NCBI RefSeq assembly: GCF_013410545.1
Contig: NZ_JACCFV010000001.1
Coordinates: 3,348,001 to 3,412,000 of the forward strand
Source of the DNA: Pseudoclavibacter chungangensis
GTDB lineage: Bacteria > Actinomycetota > Actinomycetes > Actinomycetales > Microbacteriaceae
Direction: 5' to 3'
Length of the DNA: 64,000 nucleotides
The position numbers and the translations under genes are program-made. Positions 8,535 to 18,234 of the stretch are shown here, one piece after another. A model generated the notes under the pieces. It did no database searches. It was not told the origin of the DNA and was given only the letters and a program-made list of their open reading frames with translations. How positions within the stretch are numbered: position 1 is the first letter of the stretch; the number at the start of each line of letters is the position of its first letter.

Positions 8535-9350
8535 TCAGCTGCTGCGGCGCATGGCGCGGATGCCGACCGCGAGCCCGACGATCATGAGCCCGAGCGCGGC
8601 GACGACACCCCACAGCACATCGGGTGTGCCGAAGTCGCCCGCGAGCAGCGCCCGCTCGGCCGACACGAGCCAACGAACGGGGTTCACCGCGGCGACCGCA
8701 CGCATCCACGCCGGCCCCTCCTCGATCGGCAGCAGCATGCCGGAGAGGATCATGAGGGGGAACAGGAGCGTCTGCTGCACGCCCCAGAACAGCCACTCGC
8801 GATCCTTCGTCTGCAGGGCGAGCGCGTACGAGAGCGAGCCGAGCCCGACGCCGAACACCGCGAGCAGCACGATCCCGAGTGCGAGCCCCGCGACGTTCGC
8901 CGCGAACCCGAACGGCCAGGCGAGCAGCACGATGACCACCGCCTGCACGACGATCGGCGCGATCTCCTTGAGCGCTCGGCCCACGAGCAGTGACGACCGG
9001 GCGATCGGGGCGACGAGGGTGCGCTCGTGGGAGCCGGTCATCATCTCGAACTGCAGGTTCGACCCCGTCGCGCCCGTGCCGAACAGCACGATCATGACGA
9101 GCACGCCCGGCACGAACCATCGCAGGGTCTCGCTCGTTCCCGCGCCCGTCTCGCCCGCGAGGAGCGGCGCGAACAGGCCGAGGAACACGAGCGGTTGCAC
9201 GAGGCTGAAGATGAGCGAGAACGGGTCGCGGACGACCGGTCGCAGCTCGCGGACGAACACGTTCCACGTGTCGCGGGCGAGTGAGCTGCGCCGTGGCGGC
9301 GCAACCGTGGGCGTATGTGGCGTGGTCGGGGGCGTGTGGGTCGCGGTCAT
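8535..9350 (-). CDS. ABC-2 type (DrrB-like) exporter permease
   Basis: 271 residues from ATG at 9350. Features are a Thr/Pro-rich N-terminus, the entry helix RELRPVVRDPFSLIFSLVQP, about six membrane segments, and the ABC-2 signature LSGMLLPIEEGPAWM before the last helices. These proteins form the pore of DrrAB-type exporters for drugs or lipids. The gene overlaps the ATPase gene by four bases and is followed by a strong hairpin, so it ends the operon. Confidence 0.9.
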   Translation of the reverse strand: MTATHTPPTTPHTPTVAPPRRSSLARDTWNVFVRELRPVVRDPFSLIFSLVQPLVFLGLFAPLLAGETGAGTSETLRWFVPGVLVMIVLFGTGATGSNLQFEMMTGSHERTLVAPIARSSLLVGRALKEIAPIVVQAVVIVLLAWPFGFAANVAGLALGIVLLAVFGVGLGSLSYALALQTKDREWLFWGVQQTLLFPLMILSGMLLPIEEGPAWMRAVAAVNPVRWLVSAERALLAGDFGTPDVLWGVVAALGLMIVGLAVGIRAMRRSS

Positions 9351-10531
9351 CGCTTCGCTCCGGTCTGCTGGGCCGCCTCGGCGGCGCGGGTGGTGGCTCG
9401 GTCGGTCGCCGGGAGTCCGGTCGTTCCGGTCGGTGCGGCCCCTGGCTCGTCGCCGGCGACGGATGCCGAGCGGGGGGCGGCGTGCGCGTCGGGTGCCGCA
9501 TCCGCGTCGGGTGCCTCGTGTACATCGGGTGCCCCGTGTGTGTCGGGCCCCTCGCTCGCGGCGGCCGGCCCGTCCCGCAGGGAGCGTCCCGTGAGTGCGA
9601 GGAAGACGCCGTCGAGCGTGGGCGGCACGCACGTCGCGCGCACGACCTCGATGCCCTCGGCGCCGAGCACGCGGACGGCGCGCGGCAGCAGCTCGTCGCC
9701 GCCCGCGACCGTGAGCTCGATCGTGCTCGCGTCGCTGCGCCTCGGCGTCGCGGCCGCGAGCCCGGCGAGCACGCCGACGGCTCGCACGGTCGCATCCGGC
9801 GTGGCGAACCCGAGCGTCAGCACGTCACCGGTGAGCTTCGCCTTGAGGTGCGAGGCGGTGTCGTCGGCGATGACCCTGCCGTGGTCCATGACCATGACGC
9901 GCTCGGCGAAGCGGTCCGCCTCCTCGAGGTAGTGGGTCGTGAGGAACACGGTCGTGCCGTGCTGTTCGCGGACGTCGAGGATGTGCTGCCAGAGGTTCTC
10001 GCGGCTCTGCGGATCGAGCCCCGTCGACGGTTCGTCGAGGAACAGCAACCCGGGCGCGTGCACGAGCCCGAGCGCGACGTCGAGCCGGCGCTTCTGACCG
10101 CCCGAGAGCTGCTGCACCGTCCGATCGGCGAACCCGCCGAGATCGAGCGACGCGATGAGTTCGTCCGCCCGGCGGCGCGAGTCCCGGCGGGACAGACCGT
10201 GGAACGCGCCCTGGCTGCGCAGCTCGTCGCGCACGCGCTGCGCGTGGCTGCCGCTCGTGAGCTGGCCGACCGAGCCGATGCGACTCCGGACGCCCGCCGG
10301 GTCGCGCAGGATGTCGTGCCCGGCGACACGCGCTGTGCCGCTCGTCGGGCGGACGAGGGTCGTGAGCATGCGCAGGGAGGTCGACTTCCCCGCCCCGTTC
10401 GGCCCGAGGAAGGCGACGAGCTCGCCGGCGCCGACCGCGAACGACAGCTCGCTGACCGCGGTGACGTCCGACTTCCCCTTCCTGAATCGCTTCGTGAGTC
10501 CATCGGTTTCGATGATCGCTTCGTGAGTCAT
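9347..10531 (-). CDS. DrrA-type ABC exporter ATPase
   Basis: 394 residues from ATG at 10531. Walker A is GPNGAGKST, the Q-loop lies in GSVGQLTSGS, the signature is LSGGQKRRLDVALGL, and Walker B is LLFLDEPSTGLD, followed by TTHYLEEADRFAERV. A DrrA C-terminal domain follows (to about residue 315). The last roughly 75 residues are low-complexity Ala/Pro/Asp/His repeats, an unusual addition. It energises the overlapping permease. The gene diverges from a WYL regulator across an inverted repeat. Confidence 0.93.
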   Translation of the reverse strand: MTHEAIIETDGLTKRFRKGKSDVTAVSELSFAVGAGELVAFLGPNGAGKSTSLRMLTTLVRPTSGTARVAGHDILRDPAGVRSRIGSVGQLTSGSHAQRVRDELRSQGAFHGLSRRDSRRRADELIASLDLGGFADRTVQQLSGGQKRRLDVALGLVHAPGLLFLDEPSTGLDPQSRENLWQHILDVREQHGTTVFLTTHYLEEADRFAERVMVMDHGRVIADDTASHLKAKLTGDVLTLGFATPDATVRAVGVLAGLAAATPRRSDASTIELTVAGGDELLPRAVRVLGAEGIEVVRATCVPPTLDGVFLALTGRSLRDGPAAASEGPDTHGAPDVHEAPDADAAPDAHAAPRSASVAGDEPGAAPTGTTGLPATDRATTRAAEAAQQTGAKR

Positions 10532-10550
10532 GTGGGCACGGTAAAACCAC

Positions 10551-10573
10551 ATGCGGACCGATCCTGTCCGCAT
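10551..10573. promoter_or_regulatory. Inverted-repeat operator between exporter and WYL regulator
   Basis: ATGCGGAC (10551-10558) and GTCCGCAT (10566-10573) are perfect complements separated by 7 bases. They sit in the 62-bp gap between divergent starts. This is the natural binding site for the WYL regulator and would control both directions. Confidence 0.7.
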
Positions 10574-10593
10574 CACGAGGCAGAATCGCTGGC

Positions 10594-11622
10594 ATGAGCG
10601 ACACGACGACCCGGGCCCTCGAGCTCCTGAACCTGCTGCAGACGCACCGCCACTGGCTCGGCCCCGAGCTCGCCGAGCGGCTCGGCGTGACGGAGCGCAC
10701 CGTGCGGCGCGACGTCGAGCGGCTGCGCACCCTGGGGTACCGCATCGAGTCCTCGAGCGGCGCGACGGGCGGCTACCGACTCGAAGCGGGCAGCGCCCTC
10801 CCGCCGCTCCTCCTCAACGACGAGGAGGCCGTCGCGATGGCCGTCGGTCTCCGCCTCGCGGCCGCCCAGCGCCTTCTCGCCGGGCCCGACACGACCCTCA
10901 CGGCGCTCGCGAAGCTCGAGCAGGTGCTGCCGGGGCCACTGCGGCGCCGCGTCAACGCGCTCACGAGCACGATGCACCCCGTCGCGACCGGGCAGGGCGC
11001 GCCCGTCTCGCCGGACGTGCTCGGCGACCTCGCGCTCGCGTGCCGCGACCACGAGCGCATCCGCTTCGACTACACCGCCGCCGACGGCGCCGACACGCGC
11101 CGCTTCGTCGAGCCGCACCTGCTCGCGCCGGCGCGCCGCAACTGGTACCTCATCGCGTGGGACCTCGACCGCGGGGCGTGGCGCACCTTGCGCGTCGACC
11201 GCATCGGCACGCTCGACCGGACGCGCACGACCTTCAGCCCGCGGCCCCTGAGCGAGGACGAGGCGGAGGAGCTGATCCTCATCGCGACCTCCATGTACCG
11301 ACAGCGCGTCGAGGCCGAGGTTGTCATGTCGCTCCCCCTCGACGACGTCGTCGCCCACTTCGGTGCATGGGCCGAGGGGGCGAGCGCCGAGGACGAGGCG
11401 CACACCCGGTGGCCGCTCGGCGGCGCGGACTGGCGCGAGGCGCTCTACGGCATGCTCTACGTGCCCGAGGGCGTCGAGTTCACGACCGATCTGCCCGAAC
11501 CGCATCGCGCGGCGATGCGCGAGTCCCTCGTGCGCGTGCTCCGCGCGCTCGACGCCGCACCGCCGGAGCCGCGTGCGGACGGTGCCGACGACGCGGGCCC
11601 CGTCCGTACCGTCGACGGCTGA
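10594..11622 (+). CDS. WYL-domain transcriptional regulator (YafY-like)
   Basis: 342 residues. An N-terminal winged helix of the DeoR/HTH_11 type (LGPELAERLGVTERTVRRDV) is followed by the YafY linker (SSGATGGYRLEAG). A WYL domain spans about residues 140-225 (IRFDYTAADG; FVEPHLLAPARRNWYLIAWD), then a WCX-like C-terminal extension. Such proteins sense ligands, possibly nucleic-acid-related, and often act on neighbouring genes. Here the obvious target is the divergent DrrAB-like exporter. Confidence 0.9.
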   Translation: MSDTTTRALELLNLLQTHRHWLGPELAERLGVTERTVRRDVERLRTLGYRIESSSGATGGYRLEAGSALPPLLLNDEEAVAMAVGLRLAAAQRLLAGPDTTLTALAKLEQVLPGPLRRRVNALTSTMHPVATGQGAPVSPDVLGDLALACRDHERIRFDYTAADGADTRRFVEPHLLAPARRNWYLIAWDLDRGAWRTLRVDRIGTLDRTRTTFSPRPLSEDEAEELILIATSMYRQRVEAEVVMSLPLDDVVAHFGAWAEGASAEDEAHTRWPLGGADWREALYGMLYVPEGVEFTTDLPEPHRAAMRESLVRVLRALDAAPPEPRADGADDAGPVRTVDG

Positions 11623-11655
11623 GCGTGCGAGGTCCGGCGCGGCGGGCCGCTCGCG

Positions 11656-12312
11656 TCAGAACCCTCGCTCGCCGCGCACGCGCGGCACCCCGGCGGGCGC
11701 ACCGTGCGCACCGATCCGGGCACCGTCCCACGAGTGCGCCCGCCAACCCGCACCCGGGTCCCCGTCGAGCGTGACGATCGCGGTGTTCGGGAGTGGATTC
11801 GCGGCGACGAACGCAGCATCCAGGTTCTGGGCGCGCAGCCCCGTCCACGTGCGGAGCATCGCGCCGTGGCTCACGACGACGACGGACTCGTGCCCGAGAC
11901 CGGCGATCTCCTCCACGACCCCGTCGAAGCGGCCGATGAGATCGTGGCCCGATTCGGCCTCCGGGTTCGCCGCATCGAGCCGTCCGGCCGCGACCGACGC
12001 GATCGTCGCCGCGTACGCGCCGACCGCGTCGCCGTCCGAACGCATCTCGAGCGTGCCCGCACCGATCTCACGAAGGCCCGGCCGCACGACGACCTCGAGC
12101 CCGCGCGCGACCGCGAGCGGCGCGGCGGTCTGCTGCGCGCGCACCTGCGACGAGGCGAACACGGCGTCGACCCGTTCCCCCTCCAACAGCGTGACGAGCG
12201 CCTCGGCCTGCCGCTCACCGAACTCGGTGAGCGGCGCCCCCGGCACCGTGGTGTCGAGCAGACCCGCCACGTTCGACGGCGTCTGACCGTGGCGGATGAG
12301 AATGAGTCGCAC
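11656..12312 (-). CDS. Histidine phosphatase family protein
   Basis: 218 residues from GTG at 12312, chosen because the phosphatase fold begins at once with the catalytic RHG motif (LILIRHGQTPSNV). Further residues of the active site are in ASSQVRAQQTA, REIGAGTLEM and VVVSHGAMLRTW, the second catalytic His. Members act on phosphosugars, phosphoglycerate or other small phosphates; the substrate cannot be told here. The gene converges on the WYL gene. Confidence 0.9.
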   Translation of the reverse strand: MRLILIRHGQTPSNVAGLLDTTVPGAPLTEFGERQAEALVTLLEGERVDAVFASSQVRAQQTAAPLAVARGLEVVVRPGLREIGAGTLEMRSDGDAVGAYAATIASVAAGRLDAANPEAESGHDLIGRFDGVVEEIAGLGHESVVVVSHGAMLRTWTGLRAQNLDAAFVAANPLPNTAIVTLDGDPGAGWRAHSWDGARIGAHGAPAGVPRVRGERGF

Positions 12313-12659
12313 GTACACTCCGATCGATCGACGAGCCGCGAGCCGGGCCCGTCCCCCGGCGTGGCCCTGTCTGCGCGGACAGGTGCCCATGCTCTCATCC
12401 GCGCCTCGTTCGGGCACATCGACCACCGTCGAACGGCCGGACGGCGACCGTCCCGTGTCGAGCACTTCTCGCCTCGGCGGGCTCGATCACGCGTGCCCGT
12501 CGGGTGGGCCCGTGGAATGCGGGGCTCGCACGGCTCACCGGAAACACTCAGGATTGTTGGCGCCCGATCCGACGCGCGATGCAGGTGGCCCCGTCTCCTG
12601 CTCGTTCGCGTCGCTCGTCCCCCCGGCGCCGCGGGCGCCACGAACGTCCCGGAGTTCTC
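12313..12659. other. Intergenic region, divergent promoters expected
   Basis: 347 bases between divergent genes. I find no coding region with a plausible start and no clear dyad. The right end carries CCCGGAG a few bases before the GTG of the following gene, which serves as its ribosome site. Confidence 0.4.
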
Positions 12660-13748
12660 GTGCACCCTTCCGATCCCTGTGTCCTCGCGACCACCGGCCC
12701 GCTCGACGGGTCACTCGCCCTCGGTCTCGCGGGCATCGGCCTGGTCCTCGTGGCTACCGCGCTCGCGCTGCTCGCGCTGCGCCGGAACCCGGAGCGCCGG
12801 GGAACGCGCACAGCGGGACTGTCCCTGACCGTCGCCGTGCTCGTCGGAGCGCTCGCGTTCGGCGCCGTCTCCGGTGCCGCGCCCGCGCAGGCGAGCGAGC
12901 CCGATTGCACGACGACGGCACCGAGCGCGCCGCCCACGACGACCGGTGCGCCCGCCAGGGACGCGCCGGGCACGACGACACCCGGCTCGACGACGCCCGC
13001 GCCCACCATGCAGACGCCCGAGCCCACCACTCCGGAACCCACGACGCCGGCGCCAACAACGCAGACGCCCGAGCCCACCACGCCGGAACCGACGACACCC
13101 GAACCCACGACACCGGAACCGACCACACCCGAACCGACCACACCCGAGCCCACGACGCCCAAACCCACGACACCCGAACCGACGACACCCGAACCCACGA
13201 CACCGGAACCGACCACGCCCGAACCCACCACGCCCGAGCCGACGACGCCGACACCGACGTGCACGCCCGACCCGCTGGGCCTCGAAGGGCTCTCGCCGAG
13301 CGTCGCGCTCACGAGCGGGAACCGTGCCGGCGTCTCGGGCATCCCCGCCGAGGTGTACGAGCGCCTTGTCGAGGCGGGTGCCGTGTTCCGGCTCACGGAC
13401 TCGACCGTGACCCCGACCGAGGTGCACTGGACGGAGATCGTCGACGGGGTCGAGGTCGACCGCGGCACGCAGACGGTCGAGCGGGAGCGCACCTACTGGT
13501 CGGAGACCTTCGTCGTGACCGAGGGGCTCCTCGTCCCGACCGTGCCATACGACTCGCGCATCACGAGCGACGCGGAGTTCGACGCGCGCGTCGCCGCGAG
13601 CGGTGCCGCCGCAGGCGTCGTCGACCCCTCGGCCGCCACGAGCGAGCTCGTGACCGGGCAGCCCGAGCGCACGCTCACGTTCTCGATCACGGTCACCGAC
13701 TCGTGCGGCGCGGAGCAGCGCGTCAGCTACGCGCTGCCGGTCGACTGA
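12660..13748 (+). CDS. Thr/Pro-repeat envelope protein with an N-terminal sorting-signal-like segment
   Basis: 362 residues from GTG at 12660 (GGAG five bases upstream). The N-terminus is odd. LATTG at residues 9-13, then a hydrophobic helix and RRNPERR together look like a C-terminal cell-wall sorting signal, but they sit at the start. A second hydrophobic segment ending in APAQA (about residue 75) follows and could be a signal peptidase site. After it come some 80 residues of TTPEP repeats and a roughly 160-residue extracellular domain with two Cys (one at the repeat border, one in TDSCGAEQR). Location on the cell surface is likely; function is unknown. Confidence 0.65.
   Translation: MHPSDPCVLATTGPLDGSLALGLAGIGLVLVATALALLALRRNPERRGTRTAGLSLTVAVLVGALAFGAVSGAAPAQASEPDCTTTAPSAPPTTTGAPARDAPGTTTPGSTTPAPTMQTPEPTTPEPTTPAPTTQTPEPTTPEPTTPEPTTPEPTTPEPTTPEPTTPKPTTPEPTTPEPTTPEPTTPEPTTPEPTTPTPTCTPDPLGLEGLSPSVALTSGNRAGVSGIPAEVYERLVEAGAVFRLTDSTVTPTEVHWTEIVDGVEVDRGTQTVERERTYWSETFVVTEGLLVPTVPYDSRITSDAEFDARVAASGAAAGVVDPSAATSELVTGQPERTLTFSITVTDSCGAEQRVSYALPVD
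13014..13259 (+). repeat. In-frame 15-bp tandem repeat coding TTPEP
   Basis: About sixteen copies of a pentapeptide-coding unit, mostly TTPEP with variants such as TTPAP and TTPKP. It is a wall-spanning stalk-like Pro/Thr region. Copy number may vary between strains. Confidence 0.9.
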
Positions 13749-13776
13749 TCACGCGTGGCGCGGCCCGCGAGGAGCC

Positions 13777-15153
13777 TCAGCCCTCGTCGGGTCGCGCCGC
13801 GGCGGCGGCCCGCGCGGCCGCGGGCACGGCGGCCGCGATCCGCTCGAGCGCCGCGTCGTCGTGGGCGGCCGAGCAGAACCACGCCTCGAACACGCTCGGT
13901 GCGAGCGAGACGCCGCCGTCGAGCATCGCGTGGAAGAAGGGTGCGTAGCGGTACGCCTCCTGCCGCTTCACCTGCGACTCGTCGGCCGGGCCGCCGCTCT
14001 CGCCGGTCCACCCGAGTGCCGCGCCGTCGCCGAACGCGAAGCCGAACAGGTTGCCGACGCGCTGCACGGCGTGGGCGACGCCCTCGGCCTGCAGCGCGCC
14101 CGACACGAGCGACACGACCTCGTCCGCCGCACGGTCGACGGCCGCGTACACGCCGGCGTCCGCGAGCCGAAGCGTCTCGAGCCCCGCGGCACACGCGACG
14201 GGATTCCCCGAGAGCGTGCCCGCCTGGTACACCGATCCCTGCGGCGCGAGGTGCGACATGATCTCGCGCGAGCCGCCGAGCGCGGCGACGGGCATGCCGC
14301 CGCCGATGACCTTGCCGAACGTATAGAGGTCGGCCTGCCAGCCGGCGGAGGCGACGCCACCGCTCCCCCGGCCGGCCTGCTCCTCGCCCCACCAGCCCGC
14401 GGGGCCCGTGCGGAATCCGGTGAGCACCTCGTCGCACACGAGCAGCGCGCCGTGACGGCGCACCTCGTCGGCGAGCGCGCGGTTGAAGCCCGGCGCGGGC
14501 GGGACGACGCCCATGTTCGCGGGCGAGGCCTCGGTGATGACGGCCGCGATCTCGCCGGGGTGTGCCTCGAACGCGGCGCGCACGGCCTCGAGGTCGTTGT
14601 ACGGCACGACGATGGTCTGCGCCGTGACGTCGGCGGGTACGCCCGCCGAGCCGGGCAGCGCGAGCGTCGCGAGCCCCGAGCCGGCCGCGGCGAGCAGGCC
14701 GTCGGAGTGCCCGTGGTAGCAGCCCGCGAACTTGATGATCCGGTCGCGTCCCGTGACGCCGCGCGCGAGGCGCAGCGCCGTCATCGTCGCCTCCGTGCCC
14801 GTCGACACGAGCCGTGCCTGCTCGACCGGCGCGATGCGCGAGACGATCTCCTCCGCCAGCTCGACCTCGACGGTCGACGGCGCACCGAACGAGAGGCCCT
14901 TCGCGGCCTGCTCGCGCACGGCCTCGACGACCTGCGGGTGCGCGTGGCCGAGCAGCAGCGGCCCCCAACCGCACACGAGGTCGACGTACTCGTTGCCGTC
15001 GACGTCGGTCACGACCGCGCCCGAACCCGAGGCGAGGAACGGGGGCACCCCGCCGACCGAACCGTAGGCGCGCACGGGCGAGTTGACCCCGCCGGGCGTC
15101 ACGGTCTGCGCCCGCTCGAACCAGTGGGCGGATTCGGTGCGGTCGACGGTCAT
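13777..15153 (-). CDS. hemL: Glutamate-1-semialdehyde 2,1-aminomutase
   Basis: 458 residues. This PLP enzyme of the C5 pathway converts glutamate-1-semialdehyde to 5-aminolevulinate. The sequence shows the start [15 protein letters not shown], the substrate region [13 protein letters not shown], and the PLP lysine in [14 protein letters not shown]. It is preceded by AAGGAGA, and its ATG overlaps the hemB stop (ATGA). It is the last gene of the minus-strand haem operon although it acts first among the encoded enzymes. A short Ala-rich tail ends the protein. Confidence 0.97.
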   Translation of the reverse strand: MTVDRTESAHWFERAQTVTPGGVNSPVRAYGSVGGVPPFLASGSGAVVTDVDGNEYVDLVCGWGPLLLGHAHPQVVEAVREQAAKGLSFGAPSTVEVELAEEIVSRIAPVEQARLVSTGTEATMTALRLARGVTGRDRIIKFAGCYHGHSDGLLAAAGSGLATLALPGSAGVPADVTAQTIVVPYNDLEAVRAAFEAHPGEIAAVITEASPANMGVVPPAPGFNRALADEVRRHGALLVCDEVLTGFRTGPAGWWGEEQAGRGSGGVASAGWQADLYTFGKVIGGGMPVAALGGSREIMSHLAPQGSVYQAGTLSGNPVACAAGLETLRLADAGVYAAVDRAADEVVSLVSGALQAEGVAHAVQRVGNLFGFAFGDGAALGWTGESGGPADESQVKRQEAYRYAPFFHAMLDGGVSLAPSVFEAWFCSAAHDDAALERIAAAVPAAARAAAAARPDEG

Positions 15154-16130
15154 CGGGTCTCCTTCAGCGTGCGTGCGTACTCGGTCGCGTAGTAGGTGAG
15201 GACGGCGTCGGCGCCGGCCCGACGGATCGCGGTGATCGACTCGGCGATCGCGCGCTGGCGGTCGATCCAGCCGTTCGCCGCGGCGGCCTCGATCATCGCG
15301 TACTCGCCGGACACCTGGTAGGCCCAGACGGGAACGATCGACTCGGCCGCCACGTCGGCGAGCACGTCGAGGTACGGCAGCGCGGGCTTCACCATGACGA
15401 TGTCGGCGCCCTCGTCGATGTCGAGCAGCGTCTCGCGCATGCCCTCGCGCCGGTTCGCGGGGTCCATCTGGTACGTCCGCCGGTCGCCCTGCAACTGCGA
15501 GTCGACGGCCTCGCGGAACGGCCCGTAGAAGACGGACGCGTACTTCGCCGAGTACGCGAGCAGCGGCACGTCCGAGTGGCCGTGCGTGTCGAGCGCCTCG
15601 CGCGCGGACGCGATCTGGCCGTCCATCATGCCCGACATGCCGATGAGCCCGGAGCCCGCCTCGGCCTGCGCGAGGGCCATGTCGTCGTAGCGCTCGAGCG
15701 TCGCGTCGTTGTCGACGCGGCCTCGGTCGTCGAGCACGCCGCAGTGGCCGTGGTCGGTGAACTCGTCGAGGCACAGATCGGTCTGGACGACGATGACGTC
15801 GCCCACCTCCTCGGCGAGCTTTCGCGTCGCGACGTTGAGGATGCCGTCGGGGTCGGTCGCTCCCGAGCCGGTCGCGTCGCGGTGCTCGGGCACGCCGAAG
15901 AGCATGACGCCCCCGACGCCCGCCTCGGCGGCCTCGACGGCGGCCTCGCGGAGCGAGTCGAGCGAGTGCTGCACGACGCCCGGCATCGATCCGATCGCGA
16001 CGGGCTCCGAGAGGCCCTCACGCACGAAGAGCGGGAGGACGAGCTCCGCGGGGTGCACGCGCACCTCGCGCACGGCCCGGCGCACGGCCTCACCGGCACG
16101 GAGTCGACGCGGACGGATGGTGGGGCTCAT
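15150..16130 (-). CDS. hemB: Delta-aminolevulinic acid dehydratase (porphobilinogen synthase)
   Basis: 326 residues, standard length. It condenses two 5-aminolevulinate molecules to porphobilinogen. The two Schiff-base lysines are in [18 protein letters not shown] and [12 protein letters not shown]. The metal region [17 protein letters not shown] keeps Cys residues of the zinc-type site. Four-base overlaps join it to hemD and hemL. Confidence 0.97.
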   Translation of the reverse strand: MSPTIRPRRLRAGEAVRRAVREVRVHPAELVLPLFVREGLSEPVAIGSMPGVVQHSLDSLREAAVEAAEAGVGGVMLFGVPEHRDATGSGATDPDGILNVATRKLAEEVGDVIVVQTDLCLDEFTDHGHCGVLDDRGRVDNDATLERYDDMALAQAEAGSGLIGMSGMMDGQIASAREALDTHGHSDVPLLAYSAKYASVFYGPFREAVDSQLQGDRRTYQMDPANRREGMRETLLDIDEGADIVMVKPALPYLDVLADVAAESIVPVWAYQVSGEYAMIEAAAANGWIDRQRAIAESITAIRRAGADAVLTYYATEYARTLKETR

Positions 16131-17236
16131 GACTGGTCCTTCTGTGTGGTCGTCGGAGGGTTCGCGGGTTCGGCGCTCGTCGCGGGATCGCTCGCGTGCG
16201 TTTCGTCGGTGTGTTCGCCGGGCTCGGTGGTCTGTGTGTGCTCGACGATCTGCACGGGCTCGGTGACCCGCCGGGCCTCGGCGGCCTTTCCGGCCTTCGC
16301 GGCCGCCGCCGCGTCGGGCGCGTCGGTGGCCGGCGAGGGGGCGGGGGCGTCCTCGCGGCTGCGCCCCGCGGTGGACGCCTCGTGCCGCTCGCGCCAGTCC
16401 TGCGGGATCTCCCCCGTCTGCTGCAGGTCCATGATCGCGCGCAGGTCGAGCACCGCCGTGTCCTGCATGACGGCGCCGGTCGCGAGCCATTCGAGGCCGT
16501 CGAGGAGCGACGCGATGGAGCGGTGCTTCGCGACGACGTCGATGCGCAGCCCGAGGCTGCGAGCGTCCTTCGCGGTGCGAGGGCCGATCGCCGCGAGCCT
16601 GATGCCGGGCCGCACGGGCGCGAACTGCCGGTACACCTGCGTCGCGACGGAACCGGAGGTGACGAGGATCGCCTTGATGCGCTCGTTGCTCACGTCGTAG
16701 CGGATGCTCTCGGCGACGGGGACGCCGACCGTGCGGTACGCGACGACCGAGTCGATCCGGTGGCCGCGCCGGGCGAGCCCGTTCGCGACGACCGGCTTCG
16801 CGATCTCGCTGCGCAGCCACAGCACGTTGATCGGCGGCATGCCGCGCGCCGCCTCGGGCCACTCGACGAGCATGCCCTTCGCGGAGTTGTCGTGCGTGGG
16901 GACGAAATCGACGCGGTACCCCGCCGCCGAGAGTGCCGCGGCGGTCGTCTCGCCGACCGCGGCGACGAGCGTGTGGTCGGGCACGTGCACGCCGAGGGAG
17001 TGCATGACGTCGACGGCCGTCGCACTCGTCACGACCACCCAGTCGTACATGTCCTGTTCGAGCCGATGCAGGGCCGCGCCCAGCGTCCGCGCGTCGTCGG
17101 GGCTCGGGCTCGCGAAGTTGATGAGGGGCGCGACGATGGGGAACGCGCCCCGGGCGCGGACGGCGTCGCCCACGTCCTGTCCCCAGGTTCCGCCACGCGG
17201 CACGAGGATCTTCCACCCCTTGAGTGGTCGTTCCAT
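16127..17236 (-). CDS. hemD: Uroporphyrinogen-III synthase with long disordered tail
   Basis: 369 residues from ATG at 17236, preferred because GAAGGGAG stands just upstream. A GTG at 17263 overlapping the hemC stop is the alternative (378 residues). The enzyme closes hydroxymethylbilane with inversion of ring D. Conserved blocks seen are [13 protein letters not shown] near the start, [10 protein letters not shown] and [16 protein letters not shown]. The domain ends near residue 265. About 100 further residues are Ala/Glu/Thr-rich and look unstructured, which is uncommon for HemD. It lies between hemC and hemB in the operon. Confidence 0.92.
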   Translation of the reverse strand: MERPLKGWKILVPRGGTWGQDVGDAVRARGAFPIVAPLINFASPSPDDARTLGAALHRLEQDMYDWVVVTSATAVDVMHSLGVHVPDHTLVAAVGETTAAALSAAGYRVDFVPTHDNSAKGMLVEWPEAARGMPPINVLWLRSEIAKPVVANGLARRGHRIDSVVAYRTVGVPVAESIRYDVSNERIKAILVTSGSVATQVYRQFAPVRPGIRLAAIGPRTAKDARSLGLRIDVVAKHRSIASLLDGLEWLATGAVMQDTAVLDLRAIMDLQQTGEIPQDWRERHEASTAGRSREDAPAPSPATDAPDAAAAAKAGKAAEARRVTEPVQIVEHTQTTEPGEHTDETHASDPATSAEPANPPTTTQKDQS

Positions 17237-17259
17237 CCCGACGCTCCCTTCACCCACGG

Positions 17260-18234
17260 TCACGCGAGCAGTGCGGCGGCTCCCTGGTCGAGCAGTTCGG
17301 CCGCGACGGCACTCGCGAGTTCGTTCGCGATCTGCGACGGCGGCGCCCCCTCGGGGAGGGGTGCAGTCCCCGCAGCCGAGAGCCGACGCGATCCGTCGCC
17401 TGCGTACACGCTAGCCCACACAGCGAGCGTTCCGTCCGCGAGCCTCCCAGTCGCGGCGACGGGAGCGGAGCAGCCGGCCTCCAGCGTCGCGAGCACGCCG
17501 CGTTCGGCGAGGACGGCGGCGCGCGCTGCGAGGTCGTCGAGTTCGGCGACGCCGGGCACCTCGTCGCCCTCGCGCGCCTCGACCGCGAGGCAGCCCTGGC
17601 CGGGCGCGGTCGGGAAGCGGTCGAGCGGCAGGCGCTCGCTGATGACCTCGGTGTTCCCGAGCCGTTCGAGGCCGGCGCACGCGAGCACGACGGCGTCGAG
17701 CTCGCCCGAGGTGACGAACGCGAGGCGCGTGCCGACGTTCCCGCGGATGTCGCGGATCTCGAGGTCGGGGCGCTGTTCGAGCAGCTGCGCGATGCGGCGC
17801 GGGGAACCCGTGCCGACCTTCGCGCCGTGCGGGAGCGCGTCGAGCCCGGGGCCGTCCGCGCCGCCCGCCGAGCAGAGCGCGTCGCGCGCGTCGACGCGTC
17901 GGGGATACGCGGCGATCGTCAGTCCGGGCGCGGGCGCGGTCGGCAGATCCTTGAGGGAGTGCACGACGAGATCGCACTCGCCCGCGCGGAGCGCGTCGCG
18001 CAGCTCGGTCGCGAACACGCCCGTGCCGCCGAGGGTCGCGAGCGACGCGCGGTTCACGTCACCGTGCGTCGTGACGCGCACGATCTCGGTCTCGATGCCC
18101 GTGCGCTTCGTGAGTGCCGAGGCGACGAGCTGCGTCTGCGCGACCGCGAGCCGCGAGCCGCGAGTACCGACCCGCAGCACGCGCGGCGCGCCCTTCGGCG
18201 TCCCGGTTCTCGGTGTCCCGGTCCTCGGCGTCAC
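17260..18234 (-). CDS. hemC: Porphobilinogen deaminase (hydroxymethylbilane synthase)
   Basis: 324 residues from GTG at 18234, overlapping the cpfC stop (GTGA). It polymerises four porphobilinogens. Seen: VGTRGSRLAVAQTQLV at the start, VHSLKDLPTAPAPGL, GTGSPRR, and the dipyrromethane-cofactor cysteine in LEAGCSAPVAA. The length is normal and all key motifs are present. Confidence 0.97.
   Translation of the reverse strand: MTPRTGTPRTGTPKGAPRVLRVGTRGSRLAVAQTQLVASALTKRTGIETEIVRVTTHGDVNRASLATLGGTGVFATELRDALRAGECDLVVHSLKDLPTAPAPGLTIAAYPRRVDARDALCSAGGADGPGLDALPHGAKVGTGSPRRIAQLLEQRPDLEIRDIRGNVGTRLAFVTSGELDAVVLACAGLERLGNTEVISERLPLDRFPTAPGQGCLAVEAREGDEVPGVAELDDLAARAAVLAERGVLATLEAGCSAPVAATGRLADGTLAVWASVYAGDGSRRLSAAGTAPLPEGAPPSQIANELASAVAAELLDQGAAALLA

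Noticed and set aside
13014..13259. CRISPR-like direct repeats
   Set aside because: The 15-bp units have no spacers and encode TTPEP in frame within a secreted protein.
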